33,231 nucleotides of DNA from Desulfovibrio sp. (GTDB taxonomy: Bacteria; Desulfobacterota; Desulfovibrionia; Desulfovibrionales; Desulfovibrionaceae). The notes under the pieces were generated by a model that worked only from the letters and a program-made list of their open reading frames with translations, was not told the DNA's origin and made no database searches. Below, one piece after another: positions 9,469 through 17,212 of the stretch (position 1 is the first letter of the stretch; every line of letters starts with the position of its first letter). The stretch spans positions 1-33,231 of the forward strand of contig JAITHT010000038.1 in NCBI GenBank assembly GCA_031279825.1. Direction: 5' to 3'. Made by a program: the position numbers and the translations under genes.

Positions 9469-10554
9469 ATGGCTTGCAGCAACGAAACACAGCGTCCGAC
9501 GGTTCTGGTCGGCCTGTCCGGCGGAGTGGATTCCGCCGTGACGGCCCTGCTCCTGCTGGAGCAGGGTTACCGGGTAATAGGCGTTACCATGGCCGTATAC
9601 GACGGTCCCTTCGCCCCTTCCCGGGGAAACTCCTGCTATGATTGCGGAGAGCGGGAAGACATCCGTCTTGCCTCCGATCTCGCCGGGATGCTGGGTATTC
9701 CCTTTCATGCGCTTGATTGCGCGGGCAGTTACCGGCGCGTGGTGCTCGATTACTTTCGGGAAAGCTATCTGGCCGGGAAGACCCCCAACCCCTGCGTGCG
9801 TTGCAATCAGATGCTCAAGTTCGGCCTGTTGCCTGTTCTGGCCGCCAAAAGCGGTCTTCGACACGAGTATTTCGCCACCGGTCACTATGCCCGCGTGGAG
9901 TTCTCCCGGCGCTTCAACCGGCACGTCCTGCGACGCGGGCTGGATGAGCGCAAAGACCAGTCCTACTTTCTGTACCGTCTCAGCCGGAGGCAACTGAGCC
10001 GAACCCTGCTTCCGCTGGGAGAGATGCGCAAGGTTGACGTGCGGGCCTTGGCCGCGCGGCGGGGCCTGCCGGTGCATGACAAGCCCGACAGCCAGGACTT
10101 TTATGCCGGCGACTATGCGGAACTGCTGGGCAGGCAGCCCATGCCGGGAAATATAGTGGATACGGAAGGCCGGGTGCTGGGCCGCCATATCGGATACTGG
10201 CATCACACTCCGGGGCAGAGGAAAGGGCTTGGCATCGCGGCGGCCGTTCCTTTATACGTGCTGAGGGTGGATGCCGAGCGCAACGAAGTGGTGGTCGGCC
10301 CGCTCGCGCAGAGTCTGCGCTCCTCGTGCCGTATCGGCGATGTGCGTTTGATGCTGCCGCCGGCTGAGACGGGATTTGCCATGGAGGCCCGCATACGTTC
10401 CTCGCAGCAACCCACGCCGGTGACGGTGCGGCCGGAGGAAGACAGCCGGCTGTTAACCGTGGATTTTGCCGAACTCCAACCCGGCGTGGCGCCGGGGCAG
10501 TCCCTGGTGCTGTCGTTGGGCGACATGATCGTGGGCGGGGGCGTCATTCAATAG
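9469..10554 (+). CDS. mnmA: tRNA-specific 2-thiouridylase MnmA (divergent cysteine set)
   Basis: A 361-aa protein of the usual MnmA length, which adenylates and thiolates U34 of Glu, Gln and Lys tRNAs. It shows the PP-loop SGGVDS (17-22), NPCVRCN (107-113, the catalytic Cys being C112 by alignment to E. coli C102), ATGHYAR, KDQSYFLYRL and HTPGQRKGLGI. The second catalytic cysteine, expected in the ICF segment after KxDS, is absent: the segment reads KPDSQDFYAGD, with Tyr212 in its place. Two extra cysteines (C56, C59 in SCYDCGERED) and C109 give four clustered cysteines, so this subtype may use a different sulfur route or an Fe-S cluster (inference). The start ATG 9469 has only a weak ribosome site (GAGCGG). 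The gene stands alone and converges on the next one. Confidence 0.9.
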   Translation: MACSNETQRPTVLVGLSGGVDSAVTALLLLEQGYRVIGVTMAVYDGPFAPSRGNSCYDCGEREDIRLASDLAGMLGIPFHALDCAGSYRRVVLDYFRESYLAGKTPNPCVRCNQMLKFGLLPVLAAKSGLRHEYFATGHYARVEFSRRFNRHVLRRGLDERKDQSYFLYRLSRRQLSRTLLPLGEMRKVDVRALAARRGLPVHDKPDSQDFYAGDYAELLGRQPMPGNIVDTEGRVLGRHIGYWHHTPGQRKGLGIAAAVPLYVLRVDAERNEVVVGPLAQSLRSSCRIGDVRLMLPPAETGFAMEARIRSSQQPTPVTVRPEEDSRLLTVDFAELQPGVAPGQSLVLSLGDMIVGGGVIQ

Positions 10555-10567
10555 GGGGCATTGCCCC
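10555..10567 (+). terminator. Short hairpin after mnmA
   Basis: GGGGC-ATT-GCCCC begins directly after the mnmA stop codon. It lacks a following T-run (ACTTTTG appears only 12 bp later), so it is at best a weak terminator between the convergent mnmA and metallopeptidase genes. Confidence 0.3.
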
Positions 10568-10620
10568 GGAGCATCGTACTTTTGAACCTCGCCATTCGGC
10601 GTAGCCTGCGAGAATAGATA

Positions 10621-11427
10621 TCAGATAAAAATCCAGGCGGGCACATGGCTCCAAGCATGGCGCATGGCCTTGTCGAGGGCAAGGGCGTCGGGTTCCACGG
10701 CGAAAAGCTGTTTCCAGAATGCCTGGGAGTGGTTAAGTTGGCGCGTGTGGCACAATTCATGGAGAAGAATATAACGCGCCAGCCTTTCCGGAAGAAAAAG
10801 CAGACAGGCGTTGAGGCTGATGCCGCCTTTTGCCGAGCAGCTTCCCCACCGGCTTCGCTGAAAACGGACGGCAAAGCCGGAATACGAAAAGCCGTGATTT
10901 TCGGCCAGTATTCGCAGCATATTGCCGAGATGGAGGCGCGCTTCCTCCCGAATCCATTCGCGTAGCCGGCACAAAAGACGCTCCGGGAGATCCTCCTCCA
11001 GGAGCAGGTTGCGGTGGGATGAGGGGGGAGACAGACGGGACGGCCGCGAATTACCGGGGCTTTCTTCGGAACTCGGACATGTTTCAATCCGGGGCGTCCC
11101 GGTTGGAAACACCCGCCGGATGTGCACCGTTTCCATCCCGCCTTTCAGCAGTATAGACTCCGGTACGGCGCAACCGGCATCCCGGCGGAGCGTCCGCTCA
11201 GGCACGCGCCTGAGGTGCTTTTCGATCCACAGGCGGTGACGTGCGAGCAGCATGGGCACGCAAGCCGGATCGACGTTTTGCGGCAGCACCACCTCAAGCC
11301 CTTTGCCCGGCAATACGCGCAAGCGGATGCGCCTTGCCCTGGCGCTTACGCGGACGCTATGCGCCGGTATAGGTGCCATGGACGAGTCGGCTGTGCCGGG
11401 CGGGATGCTCACGAAATCTCCCCTCAT
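10621..11427 (-). CDS. YgjP-like M48-family metallopeptidase (DUF45)
   Basis: A 268-aa cytoplasmic protein. The N-terminal half has SARARRIRLRVLPGKGLEVVLP, typical of the YgjP/DUF45 family. The C-terminal half carries RWGSCSAKGGISLN, then the zinc motif HELCH in LLHELCHTRQLNHSQAFW. The third ligand is probably the histidine in this NHSxxFW stretch. Substrates of this family are unknown; members often sit beside restriction or tRNA genes. ATG 11427 is given, but GTG 11412 has a better-spaced ribosome site (AGGGGAG, about five bases upstream) and could be the real start. A Ser/Pro-rich insertion of about 30 residues lies near residues 108-140. The gene is convergent with mnmA. Confidence 0.8.
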   Translation of the reverse strand: MRGDFVSIPPGTADSSMAPIPAHSVRVSARARRIRLRVLPGKGLEVVLPQNVDPACVPMLLARHRLWIEKHLRRVPERTLRRDAGCAVPESILLKGGMETVHIRRVFPTGTPRIETCPSSEESPGNSRPSRLSPPSSHRNLLLEEDLPERLLCRLREWIREEARLHLGNMLRILAENHGFSYSGFAVRFQRSRWGSCSAKGGISLNACLLFLPERLARYILLHELCHTRQLNHSQAFWKQLFAVEPDALALDKAMRHAWSHVPAWIFI

Positions 11428-11624
11428 AATTTTTTGTCCGCCTCCACAGGCATAACGTCCTTTACCTTATGCGGTATCTGCAATAAAAGAAAAAGCAAGA
11501 AAAATACCGCGAATTTGCCGGTATGCGTCAAGCTTCCGGAGTGAGGACTTGGCCGCGAACCGCGCCTGAACGTATGCTGTATGATACGCTTCATAGCGCG
11601 GCCGGCGTTGAGAAAGGAGTGTTC

Positions 11625-12782
11625 ATGTCCATACGCGCGCGAAGCAATGTCTATATCCCGTGGACCTCTCTGGTGTTTGCCCTGCTGGGGCTCGCCTGGT
11701 GCGGCTATATTCTTTTTCCCAGCAGCAATTCCGCCCCTTGCGCCACTTCCGGTTGCGCCCTGTTTCGCGACAGCCTCATCGCGGGCGTTTCTTTGTGGTG
11801 GGCGGGAGGTCTGTATTTTTTTCTGCTGGCAATAGCCTGTTTGCGCGGCAATCGCGAACTGGCCAGATTCATGGCGTTGGTGGCCCTATTTCTGGATACC
11901 GTTCTACTAGTCGTGATGCTGTTTACAGCGCCTTGTTTCGATTGCCTGGTGACGGCCGCTTTTCTGGGATTGACCTATTCCTGTCTATGTTACGGAGGCG
12001 ACGGCTGGTTCGTGTCGCGGCGGACTCCCTCCGTGCTGTTACCCATATGGTTCGGTTTTTTTCTGAGCAATGCCCTGCTCGCGGCCAATGAACAGATACC
12101 CCTGTACTCCATGGGGAACTCCCGCTCCACCGACGTGCGCATTTACTTTTCTCCTTCCTGCGAAGCCTGCCGTTCAGCCATTCTTATGTCGGGGAATGCG
12201 GCGGCGCTGTATCCTGTGGAAGAAAAAAACGGCGATATGGACTCCATTATTCGCCTGCAGGCTCTGCTCAGGGGTAACGTCCCCCTGCGCGAGGCTCTGG
12301 CCCGCAGCATTACCCCCGAAGAACCCGTGCCCCATCTGCCCTTTCACGAACGCCTGTTTCTTGCCGTGCAGCTTATGCGCAACAAAGCCGCCGTCCTGCG
12401 TCAGGGATTCCGGGCTTTGCCCCTGATCCAGATAAACGGCATGCCCGCCGATAAAACGGCGCCGATGGAAGGAATAAGAGAACGGCCCCCGCACACGAAA
12501 GACGAAAACGGGCATTCTCTGAAAGAGCCTGTCCATTCCCCGGCCGTATCTCGCGGCGAGGAGCATGGCGCAAGTGGAGGAGGAAAGCCGCAACAGGGTC
12601 CTGCACCCGAGAGTACGGACGGCCAGTCGCAACCGGAGATCGTCCGGCGGAGTTCCCCCGATGAACGGGGGCAGTCGGTTCCCGAAAGTCTTCCTGATTT
12701 TCTTCTGCAAAACAGCGACGAGCTCTCTCGCTGCTCCCGCACTTCAGGCGCGCCCTGCAACGAGCCGGCCATAAACAAATAA
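11625..12782 (+). CDS. VKOR-like membrane disulfide oxidoreductase with thioredoxin-like domain
   Basis: A 385-aa protein starting at ATG 11625 (AAGGAG at 11614-11619); the earlier in-frame ATG at 11523 lacks a ribosome site. The first 160 residues form about five hydrophobic segments with a cysteine pair C39/C44 (APCATSGC) in a loop and a CxxC (C104-FD-C107) in a later helix, the arrangement of bacterial vitamin K epoxide reductase homologues that reoxidise DsbA-like proteins. From about residue 168 a soluble domain begins with VRIYFSPSCEAC (C179/C182) and later LPLIQING, resembling a thioredoxin fold with its cis-Pro loop. The last 100 residues are a low-complexity hydrophilic tail with many Pro, Ser, Glu and Gly. 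Likely role: quinone-linked disulfide formation in the periplasm. Family assignment is by motif layout. Confidence 0.7.
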   Translation: MSIRARSNVYIPWTSLVFALLGLAWCGYILFPSSNSAPCATSGCALFRDSLIAGVSLWWAGGLYFFLLAIACLRGNRELARFMALVALFLDTVLLVVMLFTAPCFDCLVTAAFLGLTYSCLCYGGDGWFVSRRTPSVLLPIWFGFFLSNALLAANEQIPLYSMGNSRSTDVRIYFSPSCEACRSAILMSGNAAALYPVEEKNGDMDSIIRLQALLRGNVPLREALARSITPEEPVPHLPFHERLFLAVQLMRNKAAVLRQGFRALPLIQINGMPADKTAPMEGIRERPPHTKDENGHSLKEPVHSPAVSRGEEHGASGGGKPQQGPAPESTDGQSQPEIVRRSSPDERGQSVPESLPDFLLQNSDELSRCSRTSGAPCNEPAINK

Positions 12783-12888
12783 GCGTATGCGAAAGAGCGT
12801 CCTTTGTCCTGACCTTCATGCCGTTTCAGAATGAAATCGCTCTCGCGTCGATAAAACGGCGAGCCAGGATCGCCGTAAAGCAAAGGTC

Positions 12889-13431
12889 TCAAGCGCGACA
12901 TGTTCCAAAGGAGCGGGGTTTTCCCCAGCAATTGTGGTGTACCTTTGTCGCATCAAAACGACTTTTTCTTTCGGAAGACGCGGCGGGATGCCCGATCACT
13001 ATCAGCGCCAGGGGGATGATGCTTTCAGGCAACTGCAGCAGGCGTTGAAAGGCAAGGACGCGCTCTTCCACAGGGTATATGCCGGTCCACACCGTACCAA
13101 GGCCGAGGGCTGTGGCCGCGAGCAGCATGTTCTGGATGGCGGCGGAACAATCCTGCACCCAGAAGCCTTTATATTTTTCCGCGTTAAGATCCCCGCAAAC
13201 CACGATACTGACAGGCGCATTAGGCGCCATGCCCGCATATGGATTGATGACGGGCACCTGCCGCAGAACCGTGGGATCGTCTACGATAATGTATTGCCAG
13301 GGTTGGGCGTTGCCGGCGCTGGGAGCGATCATGGCGGCCTCCAGCAAGGTGAGGATAGCCTGTTCCGGGACGGCCTGATCCGTATAATTACGGATGCTGC
13401 GCCGGGTATGCAGGGCGGTGAGCGTTTCCAT
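12889..13431 (-). CDS. Nitroreductase-family FMN oxidoreductase
   Basis: A 180-aa protein with TRRSIRNYTDQAVP near the N-terminus (FMN phosphate contact), APSAGNAQPWQYIIV, and GLGTVWTGIYP with the usual glycine-rich turn. The C-terminus reads LALIVIGHPAASSERKSRFD. This is the compact form of the family, which uses NAD(P)H to reduce nitroaromatics, quinones or flavins; the natural substrate cannot be told from sequence. The gene stands alone, convergent with the VKOR-like gene and divergent from the ThyX-like gene. Confidence 0.88.
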   Translation of the reverse strand: METLTALHTRRSIRNYTDQAVPEQAILTLLEAAMIAPSAGNAQPWQYIIVDDPTVLRQVPVINPYAGMAPNAPVSIVVCGDLNAEKYKGFWVQDCSAAIQNMLLAATALGLGTVWTGIYPVEERVLAFQRLLQLPESIIPLALIVIGHPAASSERKSRFDATKVHHNCWGKPRSFGTCRA

Positions 13432-13679
13432 GGGCTTCTCCCGTTTTTCGGTTGTTTCCTTGATATGCCGGGCCGCCGGAGCAAAAGCAAAGCGACGTAC
13501 TCCCGGACGAAAGGCGGTTAGGCATCACGGACACGGTTGCCGTATCCAGACGGAAAAGTATATACCGATCCTTCGCCCGGAGGCAAGACGAGGGATACCT
13601 CGATCATGCCCTTGCGGCGTAAGGAGAGCATGTAGGGCGCGTTATTCCCTCTGTCGTGACTCGCAAGGAGCATAAGGCC

Positions 13680-14525
13680 ATGGTGATTGAAAAACGTACC
13701 GGAGAAGGAAAGGTCGTGCTTATTGCCGGCGGCGGAAAGATCTATACCGATATCGCGGCGAGATTCGTGCGTTCGGAGCGCTCGCTGGAAGACATTGTCG
13801 CCTCTCCGTATTCCAAGGCTATTGTTGACAATATTCTTGATTGCGGGCACAAGGCCGCCCTGGAGTTCGACTTCTTCCTGTTCGGGGTTGAAGGCTATTC
13901 CCGGGTAACGGAAACGCAGTTGGTCAGAAAACGGCTCGCCTCCTACCTGATTAAATCCGGGCGGGCCGAATTGACGGGAAAACGGCAATTTTCCCTCGTC
14001 TATCCCGAAAAAATCAATACGGTTGCCGTATCCGTCCCTGTGCCTATTTCCTTGCTGACGACCCGTGACGGCACCCCTTTGCCGGACAACGGTAAAGAAG
14101 GCGACATGCTGTCTTTGCGAGTAAATGCGGGCCTTTTGGCAACGCTTACGGAGCAATGGTACGATAAAGGCATGAAGATGGGGTTACCTGAAGAAGACCT
14201 GCGCTACATGAAACCTCAGGCAACGGAATTTAAAGCCATTATCGGCATGAACGCCCATGCCCTTTTGGATTGGTTCGCCATACGTTGCTGCAAAAACGCC
14301 CAGCATGAGATACGCGACTTGGCTGCCAAGATGCTGACGCTGTGCAGAAAAGCCGCTCCGGATCTCTTTCGCGACGCGGGAGCAAGCTGCGTTCAACTGG
14401 GGTATTGCCCTGAAAACAAGGCGAGGAACCCCCGCTGCGCCCATATCCCGACCAAACGGGAAGCGTTGCAAATTCTGGCGGAGCACGGCAAGGCGCGGGA
14501 GGAGTACAACAAAGGCCAGGACTAG
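13680..14525 (+). CDS. ThyX-family (FAD-dependent thymidylate synthase) homologue with altered signature
   Basis: A 281-aa protein. ATG 13680 is chosen because AAGGAG lies nine bases upstream; the frame is open further up. The block HKAALEFDFFLFGVEGYSR aligns with the ThyX core, and RKRLASYLIKSGR (83-95) sits where ThyX has its RHR...S.R signature. The central His is replaced by Lys and the Asn-Glu by Leu-Ile. The C-terminal helix MNAHALLDWFAIRCCKNAQHEIRDLA matches the ThyX FAD/dUMP helix, including the Arg and the AQxEIR motif. A cysteine-containing tail (C-x5-C ... C) follows. It may be a true but divergent thymidylate synthase of this clade or a paralogue with another flavin role. It is followed directly by a palindromic repeat. 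Confidence 0.75.
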   Translation: MVIEKRTGEGKVVLIAGGGKIYTDIAARFVRSERSLEDIVASPYSKAIVDNILDCGHKAALEFDFFLFGVEGYSRVTETQLVRKRLASYLIKSGRAELTGKRQFSLVYPEKINTVAVSVPVPISLLTTRDGTPLPDNGKEGDMLSLRVNAGLLATLTEQWYDKGMKMGLPEEDLRYMKPQATEFKAIIGMNAHALLDWFAIRCCKNAQHEIRDLAAKMLTLCRKAAPDLFRDAGASCVQLGYCPENKARNPRCAHIPTKREALQILAEHGKAREEYNKGQD

Positions 14526-14550
14526 AGCATTTTCACTTTGAAAACGCTCT
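14524..14550. repeat. Dispersed palindrome, core copy at the thyX-like stop
   Basis: Arms GAGCATTTTCA and TGAAAACGCTC around CTT start within the TAG stop codon of the ThyX-like gene (14523-14525). One mismatch separates it from a perfect 11-bp stem. It may act as a 3' end-stabilising hairpin. Confidence 0.8.
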
Positions 14551-14624
14551 CGAACGATTCACCGCCTTTGTTCATCTTGCCTTTTCCATGGTTTTACTCA
14601 GAAGAGTTATCAGGGAATCATGAA

Positions 14625-15401
14625 ATGACTTCTATGCGTACCAGCACGGCGCGCGCTCAGGCGACACGGCGCGGTCCGGCCCTGCTCAGTTGTCTGAAGA
14701 TACTGTTGCCGCCTGTGCTCATAGGGCTCGCATTGCTGACGGGAGCTTGCGTGAGGCAGGATTCTTCCGAACTTGTCAGCGATCAGCCCGTCTCTCCCGA
14801 CGGAATCGCGCGTATATCAAATGTCGTTGACGCGGTCCGCTCGAATATCGGGGTTCCCTACCGTTTTGGAGGAACTTCGCCTGCGACGGGTTTTGACTGT
14901 TCCGGCTTGGTATGCTGGTCCTATTCGCAGGTAGGCATCCAGCTTCCGCGAAGCGCCCGCGAGCAGCTTTTGTTTGGAGACGCCGTAGAAAAACGGAAAG
15001 ATCTTGAACCCGGCGATATTGTCGTATTCAAGGGAATGAGGAACCGCACCGGCTGGCATGCCGGCATCTACACCGGTGACGGCAAATTTGTGCATAGCCC
15101 GACGACAGGCAAGAGCGTCACGGAAAGCTCCCTGAATGAGGCTTACTATGCCAAACGTTACGCAGGCGCGCGCAGAATCCCCCTTGATGGAAGCGCCGCC
15201 GCAATGTACGCCGACTATAAAGCGCGGCAAAAAATGCACGCCCCGACGGAACAAGAGTCGAAAAAATCGCGAAAACAAAAGACAATCGTCTCCAAGGCTA
15301 AAAGAAACGAAAAAAAGAAGGCGCCCGCCGGTAAAAAAAATCCCGTACCCGGCGCCGCCGGACAAAAAGCCGGGAACAGCAGGGTTATTTCGGGGACATA
15401 A
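14625..15401 (+). CDS. NlpC/P60 cell-wall peptidase lipoprotein
   Basis: A 258-aa protein from ATG 14625 (AGGGA eight bases upstream). A basic N-terminus and hydrophobic stretch end in LLTGAC, a lipobox with Cys42 as the lipidated residue. The NlpC/P60 domain spans about residues 65-185, with the catalytic Cys92 in FDCSGLV and His145 in GWHAGIY, the usual C-H pair of gamma-D-glutamyl-diaminopimelate endopeptidases that cut peptidoglycan stem peptides. The C-terminal 70 residues are very Lys-rich (KKSRKQK, KRNEKKKAPAGKK), possibly for binding envelope polyanions. It probably acts in the periplasm, anchored to the membrane. The final codons abut the left end of the RAYT element, so the extreme C-terminus could have been altered by insertion. 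Confidence 0.88.
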   Translation: MTSMRTSTARAQATRRGPALLSCLKILLPPVLIGLALLTGACVRQDSSELVSDQPVSPDGIARISNVVDAVRSNIGVPYRFGGTSPATGFDCSGLVCWSYSQVGIQLPRSAREQLLFGDAVEKRKDLEPGDIVVFKGMRNRTGWHAGIYTGDGKFVHSPTTGKSVTESSLNEAYYAKRYAGARRIPLDGSAAAMYADYKARQKMHAPTEQESKKSRKQKTIVSKAKRNEKKKAPAGKKNPVPGAAGQKAGNSRVISGT

Positions 15402-16106
15402 TACTAATTATCAGCTTTACATTTTGGTCCCCGCTTTTGTGGAAGAAGCGTACGACCGCACTTGTCCTCAAGTTGCCGGATGAACTCCGTTCCGCCAAGC
15501 GGGCGGCCTGTCCGCTCGTGCCGGAGAAAGATCTCCGCTTCGGTTTCTTCAAGATACCCGCGCCAATCCGAGACATACACCTCCGGTACCGGAGAGAGCA
15601 GGGGATCCATCGCGCCGCTCAGGTGAGCCGCAGCGGAACTCCAGGGCCAATCCTGCGGGCGTCCGACCAGATTCGCACGGACCGGATTGAGTTCCACATA
15701 GCGAATCGCTTGCAGGCCGTGCTTTTCATCAAGGGGAAACGAAGCGAAACGGCCCTGCCAGAGATGCCCGCGCCAGCCTTCGCGCGTGTTTATGCGGCAT
15801 GAGTAGCGGCGATGGGTTTCTTTAATGGCCCTATGCAAAGATTCTTCTTTCTCCGGAACGCCGATGATGTGCGCATGATTCGGCATGAGGCAGTAGGCCC
15901 ATATGGCAAGGCCATCTCTGGCGCTCCACTCCCTCAGCAGTTCACGATAGGCGACATAGTCTTCGTCGGAAAAAAAGACCGTCTGGCGACGGTTTCCGCG
16001 TTGGGTGACGTGGTGGGCGACCCCGGCCGCCACTATACGTGCAAGTCTTGCCATGAGCGAAAAATATCAGCAGTTCGGGAGACAGTCAATTGAGTATTGC
16101 GTCCCT
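15391..16106 (-). mobile_element. RAYT (IS200-like) element with inverted ends
   Basis: The transposase gene is enclosed by related inverted ends. The left end starts CGGGGACATAATACTAATTA at 15391. The right end, read on the minus strand, starts GGGACGCAATACTCAATT near 16105. They share GGGAC..AATACT-AATT. Inside the left end a further perfect 7-bp repeat pairs CGGGGAC (15391-15397) with GTCCCCG (15427-15433) across the stop codon. Boundaries are approximate. Confidence 0.65.
15404..16054 (-). CDS. REP-associated tyrosine transposase (RAYT, Y1_Tnp)
   Basis: A 216-aa protein beginning MARLARIVAAGVAHHVTQRGNRR, typical of the bacterial RAYT family. The HUH motif is H60-A-H62 in LMPNHAHIIG. GHLWQGRF (97-104) and IRYVELNPVRA follow; Tyr119 in the latter aligns with the catalytic Tyr of E. 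coli TnpA-REP. The length is normal and there is no frameshift, so it is probably intact. RAYTs nick and rejoin single-stranded palindromic DNA and are usually single-copy domesticated enzymes tied to REP sequences. The gene is lodged between the NlpC/P60 gene and a methyltransferase. Confidence 0.92.
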   Translation of the reverse strand: MARLARIVAAGVAHHVTQRGNRRQTVFFSDEDYVAYRELLREWSARDGLAIWAYCLMPNHAHIIGVPEKEESLHRAIKETHRRYSCRINTREGWRGHLWQGRFASFPLDEKHGLQAIRYVELNPVRANLVGRPQDWPWSSAAAHLSGAMDPLLSPVPEVYVSDWRGYLEETEAEIFLRHERTGRPLGGTEFIRQLEDKCGRTLLPQKRGPKCKADN

Positions 16107-16134
16107 ATTTTTCCCGATTTTTCCCTATTTTTCA
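16101..16134. repeat. Three tandem ~11-bp repeats at the RAYT element right end
   Basis: CCCTATTTTT, CCCGATTTTT and CCCTATTTTT follow one another. The minus-strand TAG stop of the methyltransferase (16127-16125) lies in the last copy, so the methyltransferase 3' end may have been trimmed or extended by the insertion. Confidence 0.75.
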
Positions 16135-16847
16135 AGATATGCCAATACGTTTGCTAATCCGCATTTTTGCAATCCTTTGTAGATGGAAAGGTCGCTCCAT
16201 TTTCGGGATTCAAACCATTGTTCCAAGGGAATGTGATAATTGACGGGTGATACAAGGGCCGTGTGCGCTATGCCGAAGCGGACGGAAAACCCGGCATCAG
16301 ACGCTTGTCGCTGTAGGGCTGTAAAAGAAGGAAGGCCGATGTGCTCCTCCCGGTTTTGTTGACGAAGATTGGCACGGTGAGGAGCCCGGACGATGTACGT
16401 TCCGCCGGGCTTTAAAGCTTTCCAGACGGAACGCAGATGTTCCGGCTGGCTTGCATAGGGAAGGTGTTCATAGAAATCCGTGGATATCGCCATATCGAAT
16501 CCAGACGGCGAAATCGCGCAAGCGTCCATTTGCGTCATGCTGACGCCCTGGATGCCGAGAGTTTCGGCAAGCCTGGCACATGCCTCCAGTCCGTCCGGCT
16601 TCAGATCAATACCGGTCACGGACATTCCGTGCATGGCAAAAAAAATCGCCAAGGCTCCATAACCGCACCCTATATCCAGTATCCTGTCTGGTTTCATTTT
16701 CAGTGCGGTTTTAACCACCGGCGAGAGCTTGTTAGAACGCTTTTTAGTCAGAAGGGTGATGAGGGGGTCATAAAGGCCCTTCGCTTCTGAAGGGGGAGCT
16801 TCCTGCCGGAGTGCCTCCAATTTCAAAATATCGGCACGAGAAATCAT
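16125..16847 (-). CDS. Class I SAM-dependent methyltransferase
   Basis: A 240-aa protein with motif I ILDIGCGYG (56-64), motif II acidic residue in VTGIDLKPD, and a post-I segment DMAISTDFYEHLPY followed by LRSVWKALKPGGTYIVRAPHR. This is the Ubi/COQ5-like class of small-molecule methyltransferases. The C-terminal third (HIGLPSFTALQRQASDAGF, HIPLEQWFESRKW) suggests a sugar, lipid or glycan-linked substrate, but this cannot be settled. The gene is more AT-rich than its left neighbours and starts beside a long AT-rich spacer, which fits horizontal acquisition. Its last codons run into the RAYT-end repeats. The start ATG 16847 has a weak ribosome site. Confidence 0.82.
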   Translation of the reverse strand: MISRADILKLEALRQEAPPSEAKGLYDPLITLLTKKRSNKLSPVVKTALKMKPDRILDIGCGYGALAIFFAMHGMSVTGIDLKPDGLEACARLAETLGIQGVSMTQMDACAISPSGFDMAISTDFYEHLPYASQPEHLRSVWKALKPGGTYIVRAPHRANLRQQNREEHIGLPSFTALQRQASDAGFSVRFGIAHTALVSPVNYHIPLEQWFESRKWSDLSIYKGLQKCGLANVLAYLEK

Positions 16848-17212
16848 GCTGTTTTTTCGTCCTTGCTTGATGGTTACGCCTACTTATTTTTTTTACTGGG
16901 CAAAATAGCAATAACGAAGATTAAAAGTCAATATGTTAAGCTTACATACCGTTCCGGCAAAAGCCGAAGATCACGTTGCGGCGACCTCACCTCAAGTGAA
17001 AATACCCCTCACGTTGCAGTCCTCTTTTGTCCATAGAGCGTGCTAAGCATATAATATTGTAAAATTATTACATATATTTCTATAATAAAAATAAGTAAAA
17101 ATATATTGCCGTTTTGATAGAATAAAAATGAAATAAAGTTGACAAAAGTTATCCGTTGCGACTAAGAGTGACAGAAGGGAGTATAGATGAAGAGAAAAAG
17201 GCATTAAAGGAT
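16848..17212. promoter_or_regulatory. AT-rich divergent spacer with dyad and possible -35 box
   Basis: The part at 17043-17145 is strongly AT-rich. It contains the dyad TGTAAAATTATTACA (17058-17072), which is operator-like, and a perfect TTGACA at 17139-17144 in front of the HTH gene; the matching -10 is poor. No gene is seen; a 64-codon minus frame here is low-complexity and lacks a ribosome site. Confidence 0.4.

Noticed and set aside
9124-10206. A 360-codon minus-strand frame across mnmA
   Set aside because: Opposite to a clear MnmA coding sequence; no recognisable domain.
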